Counted from the stretch's first letter, positions 9,106 to 19,519 are shown. The stretch is 64,000 bases of DNA from Nonomuraea rubra (GCF_014207985.1 NZ_JACHMI010000001.1:4695001-4759000); one strand, 5' to 3'. Numbers and translations: made by a program. Notes: a model not told the origin generated them from the letters alone.

Positions 9106-9504
9106 GATCGCGGCCGGTGACGACGTTCACGACGCCCGGCGGGACGTCGGTCTCCTCGGCGACCAGCCGGGCGAGCGCCGCCGCGCACCAGGGGGTGTCC
9201 GGGGCGGGCTTGAGCACCACCGTGTTGCCCGCGGCCAGCGCGGGGCCCAGCTTGGCCAGGGTGATCTGGTGCGGGAAGTTCCACGGGGTGATCGCGCCGA
9301 CCACGCCCACCGGCTCGCGCAGCACGCGCCGGTCGCTGGCGATCCCCATCGGCGCGGCCCGGCCCAGGTCGCGCGTCCCGGCGTAGCTCTCGGCGAGGTC
9401 GCGACCCAGCCCAGATCGGCCACGGGCGCGTCGAGCAGGCCGGGCGTGGCGTCGGCGGCCGGGCCGATGACCTCCTCGGCGGCCGGATCGATCCTCTCGA
9501 AGTG
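9106..9504 (-). pseudogene. Aldehyde dehydrogenase relic with internal deletions
   Basis: Two frames carry ALDH pieces. An N-terminal piece reads RIDPAAEEVIGPAADATPG; after a frame change comes REPVGVVGAITPWNFPHQIT, with KLGPALAAGNTVVLKPAPDTP and PPGVVNVVTG. These are the NAD-binding Rossmann motifs of the ALDH superfamily, with PWNFP and KPAP being diagnostic. Everything after VVNVVTG, including the catalytic Cys domain, is missing, and some 60-80 residues are lost between the two pieces. Not functional. Confidence 0.75.
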
Positions 9505-9827
9505 CCGATCCCCGGCTTCCGCTTCGAGGACCTGTCGAAGGCGGCCCTGGTGCGCCTGGTCAGGGAGTACGCGCTCATCGTCCACCTGCTCGACCGCCCC
9601 TCGCTGATCGCGGTCGGGACGAGGTGCGGCCGGGAGGCCGCCCGGTGCACCGCCCGCCGCGCGTCCCGGGCGGCAGGGTGCCGCACTGCCGCTGGGAGGT
9701 CGTCATCGACGACGCCACCGAGCCGGTCGGCGAGGCCCCGATCACCGGGATGGGGCGCGCCACCACCGCGGCCCGATTCCGCTTCCCGCCGATGCGCGAC
9801 GGCACGCCGAACGTGCCGCCCCGATGA
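9502..9827 (+). pseudogene. Internally deleted unrecognised protein gene
   Basis: From GTG 9502 the plus strand encodes PIPGFRFEDLSKAALVRLVR and EYALIVHLLDR. The frame then degrades, and from about 9625 another frame gives RVPHCRWEVVIDDATEPVGE and ARFRFPPM before a stop at 9827. The two pieces look like the N- and C-termini of one protein with its middle deleted. I do not recognise the family. It overlaps the 5' end of the ALDH relic on the other strand. Confidence 0.45.
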
Positions 9828-9880
9828 GTTTCCGCCGCGCGAGCCGTCTCATCCCCGAAGCGACGGAAGGAACGGCATCC

Positions 9881-10225
9881 ATGGACCTGCACAGCGTGGT
9901 GTGCGTGCGCGACCTGGCGATCTCGCGGAAGTGGTACGAGGTGTTCTTCGGGCGGCCGGCGGACGAGATCATCGGCGACGAGCTCCTGTGGCAGGTCGGT
10001 GAGAACGCGTGGCTCGTCCTCGACGACCGGGACGTGCGGGCCTCCCGGGTGGGCGGCACCATGATCACGTTCGGCGTCACCGACCTCGACGACATCCTGG
10101 CCAGGCTCGCCGCGCACGGCATCGGGCACGAGCCCGTCGAGACCTACGGCAACGGCGTGCGCCACGTGGAGATCCTCGACCCGGACGGCAACAGCCTCTC
10201 CCTCGCCCAGGCCCCCGCCGGATGA
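9881..10225 (+). CDS. VOC/glyoxalase superfamily protein
   Basis: A 114-residue single-module vicinal oxygen chelate protein. It has the paired beta-alpha-beta-beta-beta layout, [21 protein letters not shown] at the start and [18 protein letters not shown] at the end; DPDGN is characteristic. ATG 9881 is chosen over an in-frame ATG 57 bases earlier because it starts at the first domain strand and has GAAGGA about 9 bases upstream. Metal ligands are not complete by eye (a Glu in VEILDPDG is one candidate), so it may be a binding or resistance protein rather than an enzyme. It is intact although flanked by relics. Confidence 0.8.
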   Translation: MDLHSVVCVRDLAISRKWYEVFFGRPADEIIGDELLWQVGENAWLVLDDRDVRASRVGGTMITFGVTDLDDILARLAAHGIGHEPVETYGNGVRHVEILDPDGNSLSLAQAPAG

Positions 10226-10262
10226 GGCCTCGGGGACGGCCGGACCGGGCTACCATCGACGG

Positions 10263-12030
<1,768 letters not shown>

Positions 12031-12081
12031 GCGGGGCGGCGTCCGGGGTGGGGGGCGAATCGGGGCATGGAGGCGGACCTC

Positions 12082-12539
12082 CTATCGGGGGGTGACGGTC
12101 ACGGGTAAGGCGGCGAAGCCTCTGACGTTGACGGGGTGCACGCGTACGGCGTGGTCCTCGTGCACGTCGTAGGCCCGGACCAGGCGGACGAACTCGGTCG
12201 GGGCCGGCCGCGCCTCCAGCCGGCCGAGGCCGGCCCCGAGGCAGAAGTGCCGGCCGCCGCCGAAGCTGATCAGCGGAGAGGTGTCCCGGTCGAGGTCGTA
12301 GCAGTCGGGCTCGGGGAACACCCGCTCGTCGCGGTCGGCCTCCGGCACGCCCATCAGCTCGCAGACGACGTCCATCGGCAGCCTGCCCGCGAAGTCCGCG
12401 ACCGCGTCGAACCCGCCCGCGGCCACGGCCGGCTCCAGGTGCCGGGGCCGGGCCCCACGTGCTCGGGTCCAGGTACGGGTCCTCGTGGATCGCGTAGTCG
12501 TACGGGTCGTAGGACGGGCTGCCCCGCACGGCGGCCACC
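12082..12539 (-). pseudogene. Cytochrome P450 relic with two internal deletions
   Basis: GTG 12539, three bases after the TetR stop and preceded by GAGGGG, opens VAAVRGSPSYDPYDYAIHED, a typical P450 N-terminus. The frame then breaks and resumes at FDAVADFAGRLPMDVVCELM with GVPEADRDE. From there it jumps directly to RVFPEPDCYDLDRDTSPLIS and the heme loop FGGGRHFCLGA, ending at 12082. About 200 residues, including the I and K helices, are missing between DRDE and RVFPEP. Not functional. Confidence 0.8.
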
Positions 12540-12542
12540 CCC

Positions 12543-13115
12543 TCAGAAGAGCAGCCCGGCCACCTCGGCGAGCCGGTCGGCCATCTCGGCGTAAGAGCTG
12601 TAACCCATGCCCGCGTGCACGAGCGCGCCCGCGTACGCGAACTCCAGCACGTTGAGCATCCGCGCCTGCTCCGGCGTCGGGCGCTCGGCGCCGGGGTCGA
12701 GCGCCGCCAGCAGGCGGCGGTGGATGGTCCTGCCGATGCGCAGCCGCAGCTCCCGCACATCCGGGTCGGTGCCGAGCAGCGCGGCCGTGCAGGCGGCGGC
12801 GAGCTCCGGCTCGTCGGAGACCAGCAGCGCGATCTCGCGCAGCACCGCGATCACCCGCTCGCGCGGCTCCCCGGGCGACGGCGGGATCGGCGGCAGGGCG
12901 CGCAGCCGCCGCCAGAACACCTCGGCGATCAGGTGGTTCTTCGAGGTGAAGTACGTGTACGCGGTGGCGGGCGCGACCCCCGCGCGGCGCGCCACGTTGC
13001 GCACGGTGAACCCGTCGAACCCGGCCGCCCGCACCTCCTCGACGGCCGCGCCGGTGAGCCGGCGCACCGTGTCGGCCTGCCGGCCGGACAGCCGGCGGCG
13101 GGTCGGCTCCGTCAT
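12543..13115 (-). CDS. TetR family transcriptional regulator
   Basis: A 190-residue intact regulator with an N-terminal HTH (about residues 30-75: FTVRNVARRAGVAPATAYTY then FTSKNHLI) and a helical ligand domain. It is the first gene of a minus-strand operon whose later members (P450, CYP51-like P450, ferredoxin, NTF2-like) are all broken. It was therefore presumably the local repressor of that pathway and now may act elsewhere or only on itself. It is divergent from a secreted nuclease-like gene 94 bases away. Confidence 0.92.
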   Translation of the reverse strand: MTEPTRRRLSGRQADTVRRLTGAAVEEVRAAGFDGFTVRNVARRAGVAPATAYTYFTSKNHLIAEVFWRRLRALPPIPPSPGEPRERVIAVLREIALLVSDEPELAAACTAALLGTDPDVRELRLRIGRTIHRRLLAALDPGAERPTPEQARMLNVLEFAYAGALVHAGMGYSSYAEMADRLAEVAGLLF

Positions 13116-13209
13116 CGCTTCGCCGGACAGGTGTCCAGACGCCAGTTCAGGTAAGTGTTCGGCGCAAGAGGCCGCGCTCGCCGATCATGCGGCTGGCTAC
13201 CCTGCCACC

Positions 13210-14196
13210 ATGGCATCCAGTCTTCGATCGATCGGCGCGGTCGCGCTCGCCCTTTCCGCCCTCGCGCCGGCGGCCCCCGCGGCCGCCGCCGACCGCGTCT
13301 TACGGGTCTACAGCAACAACATCGAGAACCTGGTGCGGAACAACGCCGACGGCACCTGCACCCGCATCTCCGGCCCCGACCACCTGCGCTCGATGCTGGT
13401 CGACGACAACGGCGCGACCGGCACCTCCGGCGTGCAGGCCCCCGACCTGCTCATCGTCCAGCAGGTACGCGGCACCGGGCAGGCCACCGCGTACGCCGAC
13501 CAGCTCTCGGCCCTGTTCGGCCACCCGGCCGGCACCTACCGGGCGATCGTGGCCTGGGCCGACCCCGAGCCGTGGGGCGGCTCCCACCACTGCAGCCGGC
13601 CGGAGCTCGGCGACCTGAAGAAGAAGCAGACCAACGCCATCCTCTACAACACCAGGACGCTCAGCCTCGGTGACACCTCGAAGTACTGGAGCGCCGGCTG
13701 GCTCAAGCCCGGCACGGCCTACGACGGCGGGGCCGGGTGCACGCTGTACAAGCCGCCGAGCAACGACGACGGCGCCGCGTACGCGTACAAGTGGAAGCGC
13801 ACGAGCGCCATCGCCGCGAGGTTCACGATCAAGGCGACCGGGACGTCCGTGTTCGCCGCGACCATGCACCTGCCCGAGCAGAACGGGCAGCACGCCTGCG
13901 CCGGCGCGGGCGACACGGGCATCGGCGGCTCCGGCCTCCACGTCGGCGCCGACGCCACGAGCCTGATGAACGCCTCCACGATCCGCGTGATCGGCGTCGA
14001 CGCGAACCGTACGGGCATCGCCCCCGGCACCCTCGGCGGCTTCGGCATGACCGGCTACGGAGCGAAGGCCACCATGGGCTCCAGGAAGATCGACTACCTG
14101 TTCGTCAAGGGCGCCGTGCGGCCGTCGAGCGTCGATCACACGGTGAGCGGCACGAAGTCGAACCACCTGGCGCTGTACGGGTTCATCACCTACTGA
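13210..14196 (+). CDS. Secreted endonuclease/exonuclease/phosphatase-fold protein
   Basis: A 328-residue exported protein. The signal peptide is at residues 1-26 (ALALSALAPAAPAAAA). The mature part has RVLRVYSNNIENL at the start, VQAPDLLIVQQVRG, a conserved ATMHLP block, IRVIGVDAN and a C-terminal KSNHLALYGF. The asparagines, Asp-x-Asn and SNH/H pair match the metal-dependent EEP nuclease/phosphatase fold. The start is ATG 13210, giving a normal signal sequence; no good SD precedes it. Likely substrates are extracellular nucleic acids, phosphoesters or lipids. Confidence 0.78.
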   Translation: MASSLRSIGAVALALSALAPAAPAAAADRVLRVYSNNIENLVRNNADGTCTRISGPDHLRSMLVDDNGATGTSGVQAPDLLIVQQVRGTGQATAYADQLSALFGHPAGTYRAIVAWADPEPWGGSHHCSRPELGDLKKKQTNAILYNTRTLSLGDTSKYWSAGWLKPGTAYDGGAGCTLYKPPSNDDGAAYAYKWKRTSAIAARFTIKATGTSVFAATMHLPEQNGQHACAGAGDTGIGGSGLHVGADATSLMNASTIRVIGVDANRTGIAPGTLGGFGMTGYGAKATMGSRKIDYLFVKGAVRPSSVDHTVSGTKSNHLALYGFITY

Positions 14197-14202
14197 GCCG
14201 GT

Positions 14203-14940
14203 TCAGGACCGGCGCAGGGAGTCGAGGTAGCCGCGCAGGATCGTGTGCGTCCGCTCGGAGCTCCACATCCTCAGCACCTCGGGATCGTCCGATTCCCGCG
14301 CGGCTCGGACGCGTTCGAGCGCCGGCGCGTGGAGCTGCCGCTTGGAGAAGGCGTACACGTCCGGCGGGACCGCGCACAGCGCCTCGGCGCGCCGCAGCGC
14401 CTGAGCGAGCAGCCGGTCGGGCTCGACGACCTCGTGCACCAGGCCGATCGCGACGGCCTGGCCGGGGTCCAGCCGGCCGGCCCCGAGCACCATCGTGTCG
14501 AGCGCCGGGCCGACCGCGTGGCGCATGACCTCCAGGGGCACCGTCGGGAACGGCACGCCCGCCGCCAGCTCGGTCAGGCCGATGGTGCCGCCCGACATCA
14601 GCCGGACGTCGCAGGCGGCGGCCAGCACGCACCCGCCGGCCAGGGCGTGCCCGTTCACGGCGGCCACGACGGGTTCCGGCCGGCCGAACAGGGCGAGCAC
14701 CGCCGAGCTGAGCGCCGGCAGGAACCGCTCGACGTATCCGGGACCGCCCTCCACGATCCGCTTCAGGTCCACGCCCGCCGAGAAGGCCCGGCCGGCGCCC
14801 GTCAGCACGACGGCGCGGGCGTCCGCCACGCTGTCCAGCACCTCGGGGACGGCGGTCAGCACCTCCAGGTCCAGGGCGTTCACCGGGCCGTTGGCCAGGG
14901 TCAGCACGGCGATGCCGCCGTGGTCGGCCGTCTCGATCAT
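14203..14940 (-). CDS. Enoyl-CoA hydratase/isomerase family protein
   Basis: A 245-residue crotonase-fold protein. Oxyanion-hole segments are GAGRAFSAGVDLKRI (about residues 49-63) and NGHALAGGCVLAAACDVRL (about 95-113). A candidate catalytic Glu is in GLTELAAGVPFP. Length matches the family. Substrate is unknown. It converges on the secreted nuclease gene (6-base gap) and lies 19 bases downstream of a response regulator on the same strand. It could be part of the catabolic module of which the nearby P450/ferredoxin relics are remains. Confidence 0.9.
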   Translation of the reverse strand: MIETADHGGIAVLTLANGPVNALDLEVLTAVPEVLDSVADARAVVLTGAGRAFSAGVDLKRIVEGGPGYVERFLPALSSAVLALFGRPEPVVAAVNGHALAGGCVLAAACDVRLMSGGTIGLTELAAGVPFPTVPLEVMRHAVGPALDTMVLGAGRLDPGQAVAIGLVHEVVEPDRLLAQALRRAEALCAVPPDVYAFSKRQLHAPALERVRAARESDDPEVLRMWSSERTHTILRGYLDSLRRS

Positions 14941-14959
14941 CCTGCGGTCCTCTCCCTCG

Positions 14960-15586
14960 TCAGGTCACCTGGCCGCTGCTCCACGCCCAGGCGGCGATGC
15001 CGACCCGGTTGGCGGCGCCCACCTTGCGCTGGATGTGGGCGACATGCGTCTTCACGGTGCCCGCGCTGATGGTCAGCTCGGCGGCGATGCGGGCGTTGGT
15101 GTGGCCGCGCGCCACCAGGCGGGCGATCTCCAGCTCGCGGGCGGTGAGCGGGTCGTCCAGCGGCGGCGGTGGCCGGCGGGTCAGGCCCGCGAGCAGGCGT
15201 ACGGTCACCTGCGGGCTGATCAGCGTGTCGCCGGCCATCGCCGCGCGGACGGCCTCCACCAGCAGCGCGGGGCCCGAACGCTTGAGCAGGAAGCCGCAGG
15301 CGCCCTCGCGCAGGGCGGTGTGGACGTACTCGTCCAGGTCGAACGTGGTCACGACGATCACGCGGGTCTCGGCGGCGAGCCGCCTGGTGACCTCCAGCCC
15401 GTCCAGCCCCGGCATGCGGACGTCGGCGAGCACCACGTCGGGGCGCAGGTGGCGGGCCAGCTCGACCGCCCGCGCGCCGTCGGCGGCCTCACCCACCACG
15501 GTCATGTCCGGCTGGGCGTCGAGGATGAGCCGGAAGCCGATCCGCACGTCCTCCTGGTCGTCGGCCAGCAGGATCCGCGTCGTCAA
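14960..15586 (-). CDS. NarL/LuxR-type response regulator
   Basis: A 208-residue response regulator. The receiver domain spans residues 1-120 with acidic pocket DDQ, phospho-acceptor Asp in DVVLADVRMPG, Thr in VVTTF and Lys in LLKRSG. The LuxR HTH is at about 145-205 (LTARELEIARLVARGHTNAR, ISAGTVKTHVAHIQRKVG). It overlaps the kinase stop by 4 bp, so the pair is translated together. Confidence 0.95.
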   Translation of the reverse strand: MTTRILLADDQEDVRIGFRLILDAQPDMTVVGEAADGARAVELARHLRPDVVLADVRMPGLDGLEVTRRLAAETRVIVVTTFDLDEYVHTALREGACGFLLKRSGPALLVEAVRAAMAGDTLISPQVTVRLLAGLTRRPPPPLDDPLTARELEIARLVARGHTNARIAAELTISAGTVKTHVAHIQRKVGAANRVGIAAWAWSSGQVT

Positions 15587-16584
15587 GCCGGGATCTCCGC
15601 GACGACCTGCCAGCCGGGCCCGTGCGGGCCGGCCGTCAGCCGTCCGCCGCGCGCCTCCAGCAGGTCGCCCAGGCCGGCCAGGCCGAAGCCGCCGGCCCTG
15701 GTGCTCGGCGAGCTGCCGCCGCCGTCGTCCGCCACCCGCACCCGCAGGACACCGCCCTTCTCACCGATCTCCACCGCCACGATGGTGGCACGCGGGGCGT
15801 GCCTGCGCACGTTCGTGAGCGCCTCGGCCACCACGCGGTAGGCCAGGGACGAGACCTCCTGCCGCGGCGCCGGGCCCGGCTCGACGTGCAGGTCCACCCG
15901 CACGCCCGGCGAGAACGCGTCGGCCAGCCGCGCCAGCCCCTCGATCCCCGGCCCCCGCTCGCCCAGCGCGTGCACCGTACGGTCGAGCGAGGCCAGCGCC
16001 CGCTGCCCTGCCTCCTCGATGCGCCGCAGCGCGTCGGCGACCGGCTCCGGCAGCTCGCCCGCCACCACCCGGGCGGCCTGGGCCTGCACCAGCATGCCGT
16101 TGACGTCGTGGGCGACGAAGTCGTGCAGGTCGCGGGCCAGCCCGAGCCGCTGCGCCCGGGTGGCCTCCTCGACCGCGCGCCGCCGGTTGTCGTCCAGCCT
16201 GCGCAGGTAGAGCCCGACCCCCGTGGCCGCCACCGCGCCGAGCGCCCACGCCGCGCACGCGCCGAACGCCAGTTGCGGCGGGCCCTGCCACACGGCACGC
16301 AGCAGGATGAACGCCACCGCCGAGCCGCTCAGCGTCGCGGCGACGGCCGCCTGGCGTGCGGGGGAGCGCCGGACGGTGACGACGGTGAGCACCAGCAGCA
16401 CCGACACCTCGGCCACCATCGCCAGGGCGTTCACGGACGCCCTCCCCGTCAGCGGGTGCGCCAGCGTGACAGCGAGCGAGACGGCCCCGGCGACCCCCGC
16501 CACCCCGCCCGCCGTGACCCGCCGACCGCCCTCCGTGACCCACCGACCGGCCGCCGCGAACCGCCGGCCTCCGTCCCTAGTCAT
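15583..16584 (-). CDS. Sensor histidine kinase (HisKA_3 class)
   Basis: A 333-residue membrane kinase. About four hydrophobic segments lie in residues 25-125. The dimerisation/phospho-acceptor region follows, LGLARDLHDFVAHDVNGML (about 150-168) with the phosphorylated His in RDLHD. The HATPase domain has EALTNVRRHA and VADDGGG. Sensing must be within or close to the membrane, as there is no large external loop. It is the partner of the downstream NarL-type regulator; the target is not obvious. Confidence 0.93.
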   Translation of the reverse strand: MTRDGGRRFAAAGRWVTEGGRRVTAGGVAGVAGAVSLAVTLAHPLTGRASVNALAMVAEVSVLLVLTVVTVRRSPARQAAVAATLSGSAVAFILLRAVWQGPPQLAFGACAAWALGAVAATGVGLYLRRLDDNRRRAVEEATRAQRLGLARDLHDFVAHDVNGMLVQAQAARVVAGELPEPVADALRRIEEAGQRALASLDRTVHALGERGPGIEGLARLADAFSPGVRVDLHVEPGPAPRQEVSSLAYRVVAEALTNVRRHAPRATIVAVEIGEKGGVLRVRVADDGGGSSPSTRAGGFGLAGLGDLLEARGGRLTAGPHGPGWQVVAEIPA

Positions 16585-16599
16585 GAGGGGTCTCCGGCC

Positions 16600-17688
16600 C
16601 TAGCCGCGCACAGGTTCCGGCTGGGCCTCCAGCGGCCCGCCGCGCCCGCACGACCGGCAGGCGCCGCGGCGGCGCAGGTGGTACGCGAGGGTCGCGGCGG
16701 CCAGCGCGACCCCCCACAGCGGCCACACCAGCGACGGCGCCCAGGTCGCCCACATCTCCCACTCGTAGTCGTGCACCATGCGCAGCCGCCAGAAGGTCAG
16801 CCCTCCGGACAGCACGATCACCGACACGATCGAGGCGGGCACGACGGCCAGCATCGGCGGCACCGGCCGGCCCGCCCTGAACCAGATCCACCGCGGGTAG
16901 ACCTCCCCCCACCGCTGCACCAGCCCGAGCGTGAGGATCGCCCCTCCCAGCCCCATCAGGCTCAGGAACAGCCCGGCCCAGCGCAGCCCCGACTCGTCCA
17001 GCCACCGCCAGAACTCCTCGGTGATCCCCAGCGGGATGCCCGCCGCCCAGGCGAAGCGGCTGGCGTCGTACATGGCGGGGATGGCCGCCGCGACCACCAC
17101 CGCCCACAGCCCCCAGCGCCGCGCCGCCGCCGGCGTGGCCCAGCGCGCCGTACGGTGCCCGCCCCGGCCGCAGGCCACGCACCTGCCCGCCGTGCGCCGC
17201 TGGTGGGCCAGGGAGGCCAGCGCCCACAGCAGCCCGCCCGCCAGCACGATGAACAGGTTGACCCGCGACCACGGCACCAGCTCCGACATCGGCTGCCCGC
17301 CCGGCACGCCGGTGAAGGCGAACACCACCAGCAGCGGCGCGTACGCCACCAGCATCAGCACCCGGTTGTCGGGCACCACCACGGTCAGCCCGGCCGCCGC
17401 CGCCCACGCGAACCCGAGCAGCAGGGGCCGTCCCCGCCGCACCCCTCGCGCGATCGCCAGCCCGGCGGCCGCCCCCAGCGCGCCGAGCATCGCGATCAGC
17501 GGCGCCGCCACGTCCCTCGTCGCGTCCCCGAGCACCGAGAGCCCGGGCTCCCAGTCGGGGTCCGTCCTGCCGAAGGGGAACCCTTCGCCGCCGAGCGCCC
17601 AGAACAGCCCGAGCGCTCCGTAAGCCAGCGACCAGCAGGCCGCCGCGTACCCGGCCCAGCGGGGCCAGCTCGCCATGATCTTCCTCAT
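16600..17688 (-). CDS. Multi-pass membrane protein with two Cys-x-x-Cys-Gly motifs
   Basis: A 362-residue protein with about 8-9 hydrophobic segments. Two short cytosolic-looking loops carry CVACGRGGH (about residue 168) and CRSCGRGG (near the C-terminus). They look like two halves of a zinc ribbon or a redox/metal site. A second ATG at 17676 (MASWPRW) has AGGAAG close upstream and may be the true start. I do not recognise a function. The gene ends 16 bases before the histidine kinase start on the same strand, so it may be the signal source or input partner of that two-component system. Confidence 0.75.
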   Translation of the reverse strand: MRKIMASWPRWAGYAAACWSLAYGALGLFWALGGEGFPFGRTDPDWEPGLSVLGDATRDVAAPLIAMLGALGAAAGLAIARGVRRGRPLLLGFAWAAAAGLTVVVPDNRVLMLVAYAPLLVVFAFTGVPGGQPMSELVPWSRVNLFIVLAGGLLWALASLAHQRRTAGRCVACGRGGHRTARWATPAAARRWGLWAVVVAAAIPAMYDASRFAWAAGIPLGITEEFWRWLDESGLRWAGLFLSLMGLGGAILTLGLVQRWGEVYPRWIWFRAGRPVPPMLAVVPASIVSVIVLSGGLTFWRLRMVHDYEWEMWATWAPSLVWPLWGVALAAATLAYHLRRRGACRSCGRGGPLEAQPEPVRG

Positions 17689-17781
17689 GGCTCAAGCCTC
17701 GGGCCGGGCGGCGGCCGCGCCCATCCGCCGTTCGGCAGCTCCCGCCCGCCGCCCGCCGCCGCTCCTCCGCCGAAGGACGGA

Positions 17782-18354
17782 TCACAGGCCGGCGACGAAG
17801 TCCAGGGCGATCGCCCAGGCCCGCTCGGCGGCCTCGGCGTCGTAGTCGGGCAGGCCGGGGTCGGTGAACAGGTGCCCCACGCCGGGGTAGCGGAAGACCT
17901 CCACGTCGGCCCTGGCCCGGCGCATGCCGAGGTACCAGGAGTTCAGCCAGTCGGCGGTCTCGTACATGTCGGGGTCGGCGACGTGCAGCTGGACGGGCAG
18001 GTCGTCGGCCGCGACGCCCTCGGCCAGGTCGGAGGTGCCGTGCATCAGCAGCAGGCCGAGGCAGCGCTCGTCGCCCAGGGCGAGGTTCTGCGCGATGGCC
18101 GCGCCGAGCGAGAAGCCCGCGTAGACCAGCCGCTCGTCGGACAGCGGGGCGGCCGCGGCCACGGCCCGCTTCAGCAGCTCGTCACGGCCGATCTCCTCCT
18201 TGATCGCGATGCCCTCCTCGGCCGTGCCGGCGACCCGGCCGCCGTACAGGTCGGGGACGTGCACCTCGTGCCCGGCCGCCCGCAGCCTGTCGGCCGCCTG
18301 GTGGACGGCGGGGCGCAGGCCGTACATGGAGTGCAAGAGGAGAACGCGTGCCAT
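17782..18354 (-). CDS. Dienelactone hydrolase family alpha/beta hydrolase
   Basis: A 190-residue short alpha/beta hydrolase. Motifs are LLHSMYGLRPAV near the oxyanion hole, the nucleophile elbow GFSLGAA (about residues 80-86), with Ser where classical dienelactone hydrolases have Cys, an Asp region VADPDMYE and catalytic His in GVGHLF. Length is below the usual 230-240 residues. Immediately upstream lies the broken leader of an unrelated lipoprotein gene, which may now be its transcript leader. Substrate unknown. Confidence 0.88.
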   Translation of the reverse strand: MARVLLLHSMYGLRPAVHQAADRLRAAGHEVHVPDLYGGRVAGTAEEGIAIKEEIGRDELLKRAVAAAAPLSDERLVYAGFSLGAAIAQNLALGDERCLGLLLMHGTSDLAEGVAADDLPVQLHVADPDMYETADWLNSWYLGMRRARADVEVFRYPGVGHLFTDPGLPDYDAEAAERAWAIALDFVAGL

Positions 18355-18364
18355 GCGCGCAGCT

Positions 18365-18471
18365 TAGCCACTGCGCGGCGGCGGTTCCTACGCCTGCCAC
18401 ATGCCGTGAGCAGGCCGAGCGCGAGTGCGGCGGCGCCGACGGCGCGGAACGGGGGGGTGGAAGGTGAACAT
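18365..18471 (-). pseudogene. Orphan lipoprotein signal peptide with homopolymer frameshift
   Basis: ATG 18471 follows an excellent SD (AGGAGGGAGCC). As written it runs into R-rich nonsense and stops after about 27 codons. Removing one C from the seven-C tract just after MFTFHP gives FRAVGAAALALGLLTACGR, a textbook lipoprotein signal with a lipobox. No mature protein follows; the next recognisable sequence is the dienelactone hydrolase. This is either a sequencing-sensitive homopolymer or a truncated, frameshifted gene. Confidence 0.5.
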
Positions 18472-18539
18472 GTGGCTCCCTCCTAGGCCAGGTGAGAGGA
18501 ACCGGCCCGTCGCCTGCGATGCCGCACGCTCTGCTTCGC

Positions 18540-18692
18540 TATAACCTATGACATCAAGGCTCCGTTTCCGGGGAATGTAACGCCTTTAAGCGTCTTGGAC
18601 GCCTTATAGGCGTTACGGCAGTCCGGGCATCTCCTTGGCCTCGTTCCTCAGCGGCTTGCCGATCTGGCAGGAGATCGGTGTAGGTTATAACC
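18540..18692. promoter_or_regulatory. Inverted TATAACCTA / TAGGTTATA pair flanking the GntR promoter
   Basis: TATAACCTA at 18540-18548 and its exact reverse complement TAGGTTATA at 18681-18689. The second is part of the perfect 10-bp palindrome GGTTATAACC (18683-18692), which ends 27 bases before the GntR start. These are plausible operators of the adjacent FCD-type GntR regulator. Confidence 0.5.
18577..18616. repeat. 40-bp interrupted palindrome upstream of GntR gene
   Basis: The left arm 18577-18594 starts gtaacgcc and the right arm 18598-18616 ends ggcgttac. They pair almost fully (one mismatch, one bulged base) around a 3-base centre ttg. No T-run follows. It could be a strong operator or a transcript hairpin between the two TATAACCTA sites. 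Confidence 0.7.
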
Positions 18693-18719
18693 GTCATCGG
18701 ACGACGGGACAGGACGGCG

Positions 18720-19421
18720 ATGAGCGAACCAGCGGCGGAGCTCTACACGACCAAGGCGGACTACGCCTATCTCAGGGTCAAGGAGCTGATCCTGTCCGGC
18801 ACCCTGCACCCCGGCTCCGTCATCGCGCAGGCCCAGCTCGCCCGCGAGATCGGGATCAGCACCACCCCGCTGCGCGAGGCGCTGCGCCGGCTCAAGAGCG
18901 AGGGGCTGGTCGAGCTGGACGCCCACCGCGACGCCCGCGTCGCGCCCCTGGCCGCCGAGGAGGCCCGCGACCTGCTGGAGCTGCGCCGCAGCCTCGACCC
19001 GCTCGCCGTCGCGCTGGCCGCCGAGCGCCGTACCAAGGCCGACATCGCCGCCATGCGCGCCGCGCTGGAGGGCCTCAAACCGCTGCCGGGCAACCCCGCG
19101 TACGAGCAGCTGGTCGCGCACCGCAAGTTCCACACGGCCCTCTACACCGCCTCGCACAACGACCTGCTCATCCAGACCCTCGACGGCCTGTGGGACAAGG
19201 CCGACCGCTACCGCCGCCTGGCCCTGGAGGTCGAGCGCGGCCAGGCGGCCCGCGACCGCAAGGCCGCCGAGCACGAGGCCCTGCTGGAGTACGTCATCGC
19301 GGGCGACGCCGACTCGGCCGCCGCCGTCATGCGCGAGCACATCGACACCAGCCTCGGCGCCCAGGCCGCCTGGCGGCTGCGCAAGCAGCACACCGGATCG
19401 GACGCCGCCGGCGACGCCTGA
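18720..19421 (+). CDS. GntR family regulator with FCD ligand domain
   Basis: A 233-residue protein. The winged HTH is at about residues 12-75 (YLRVKELILSGTLHPGSVIA, ISTTPLREALRRLKSEGLVE). The FCD all-helical domain at about 85-220 has the metal-ligand pattern with Asp in LRRSLDPLAV, His in HRKFHTALY and His in EHEALLEYVI. FCD regulators usually sense carboxylic acids and repress adjacent catabolic genes. The nearest downstream genes are cell-surface genes 98 bases away, so its target may lie elsewhere or be the gene lost upstream. Confidence 0.93.
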   Translation: MSEPAAELYTTKADYAYLRVKELILSGTLHPGSVIAQAQLAREIGISTTPLREALRRLKSEGLVELDAHRDARVAPLAAEEARDLLELRRSLDPLAVALAAERRTKADIAAMRAALEGLKPLPGNPAYEQLVAHRKFHTALYTASHNDLLIQTLDGLWDKADRYRRLALEVERGQAARDRKAAEHEALLEYVIAGDADSAAAVMREHIDTSLGAQAAWRLRKQHTGSDAAGDA

Positions 19422-19519
19422 CAGGGTGTGGCGAGGCTTCGTGACGGCCGCTCCCGCATCATGTGATGAAACGATGACGGCGCGGCCGGGCGGGGGATCC
19501 GCCTGGTTGCCTGAGCGTC

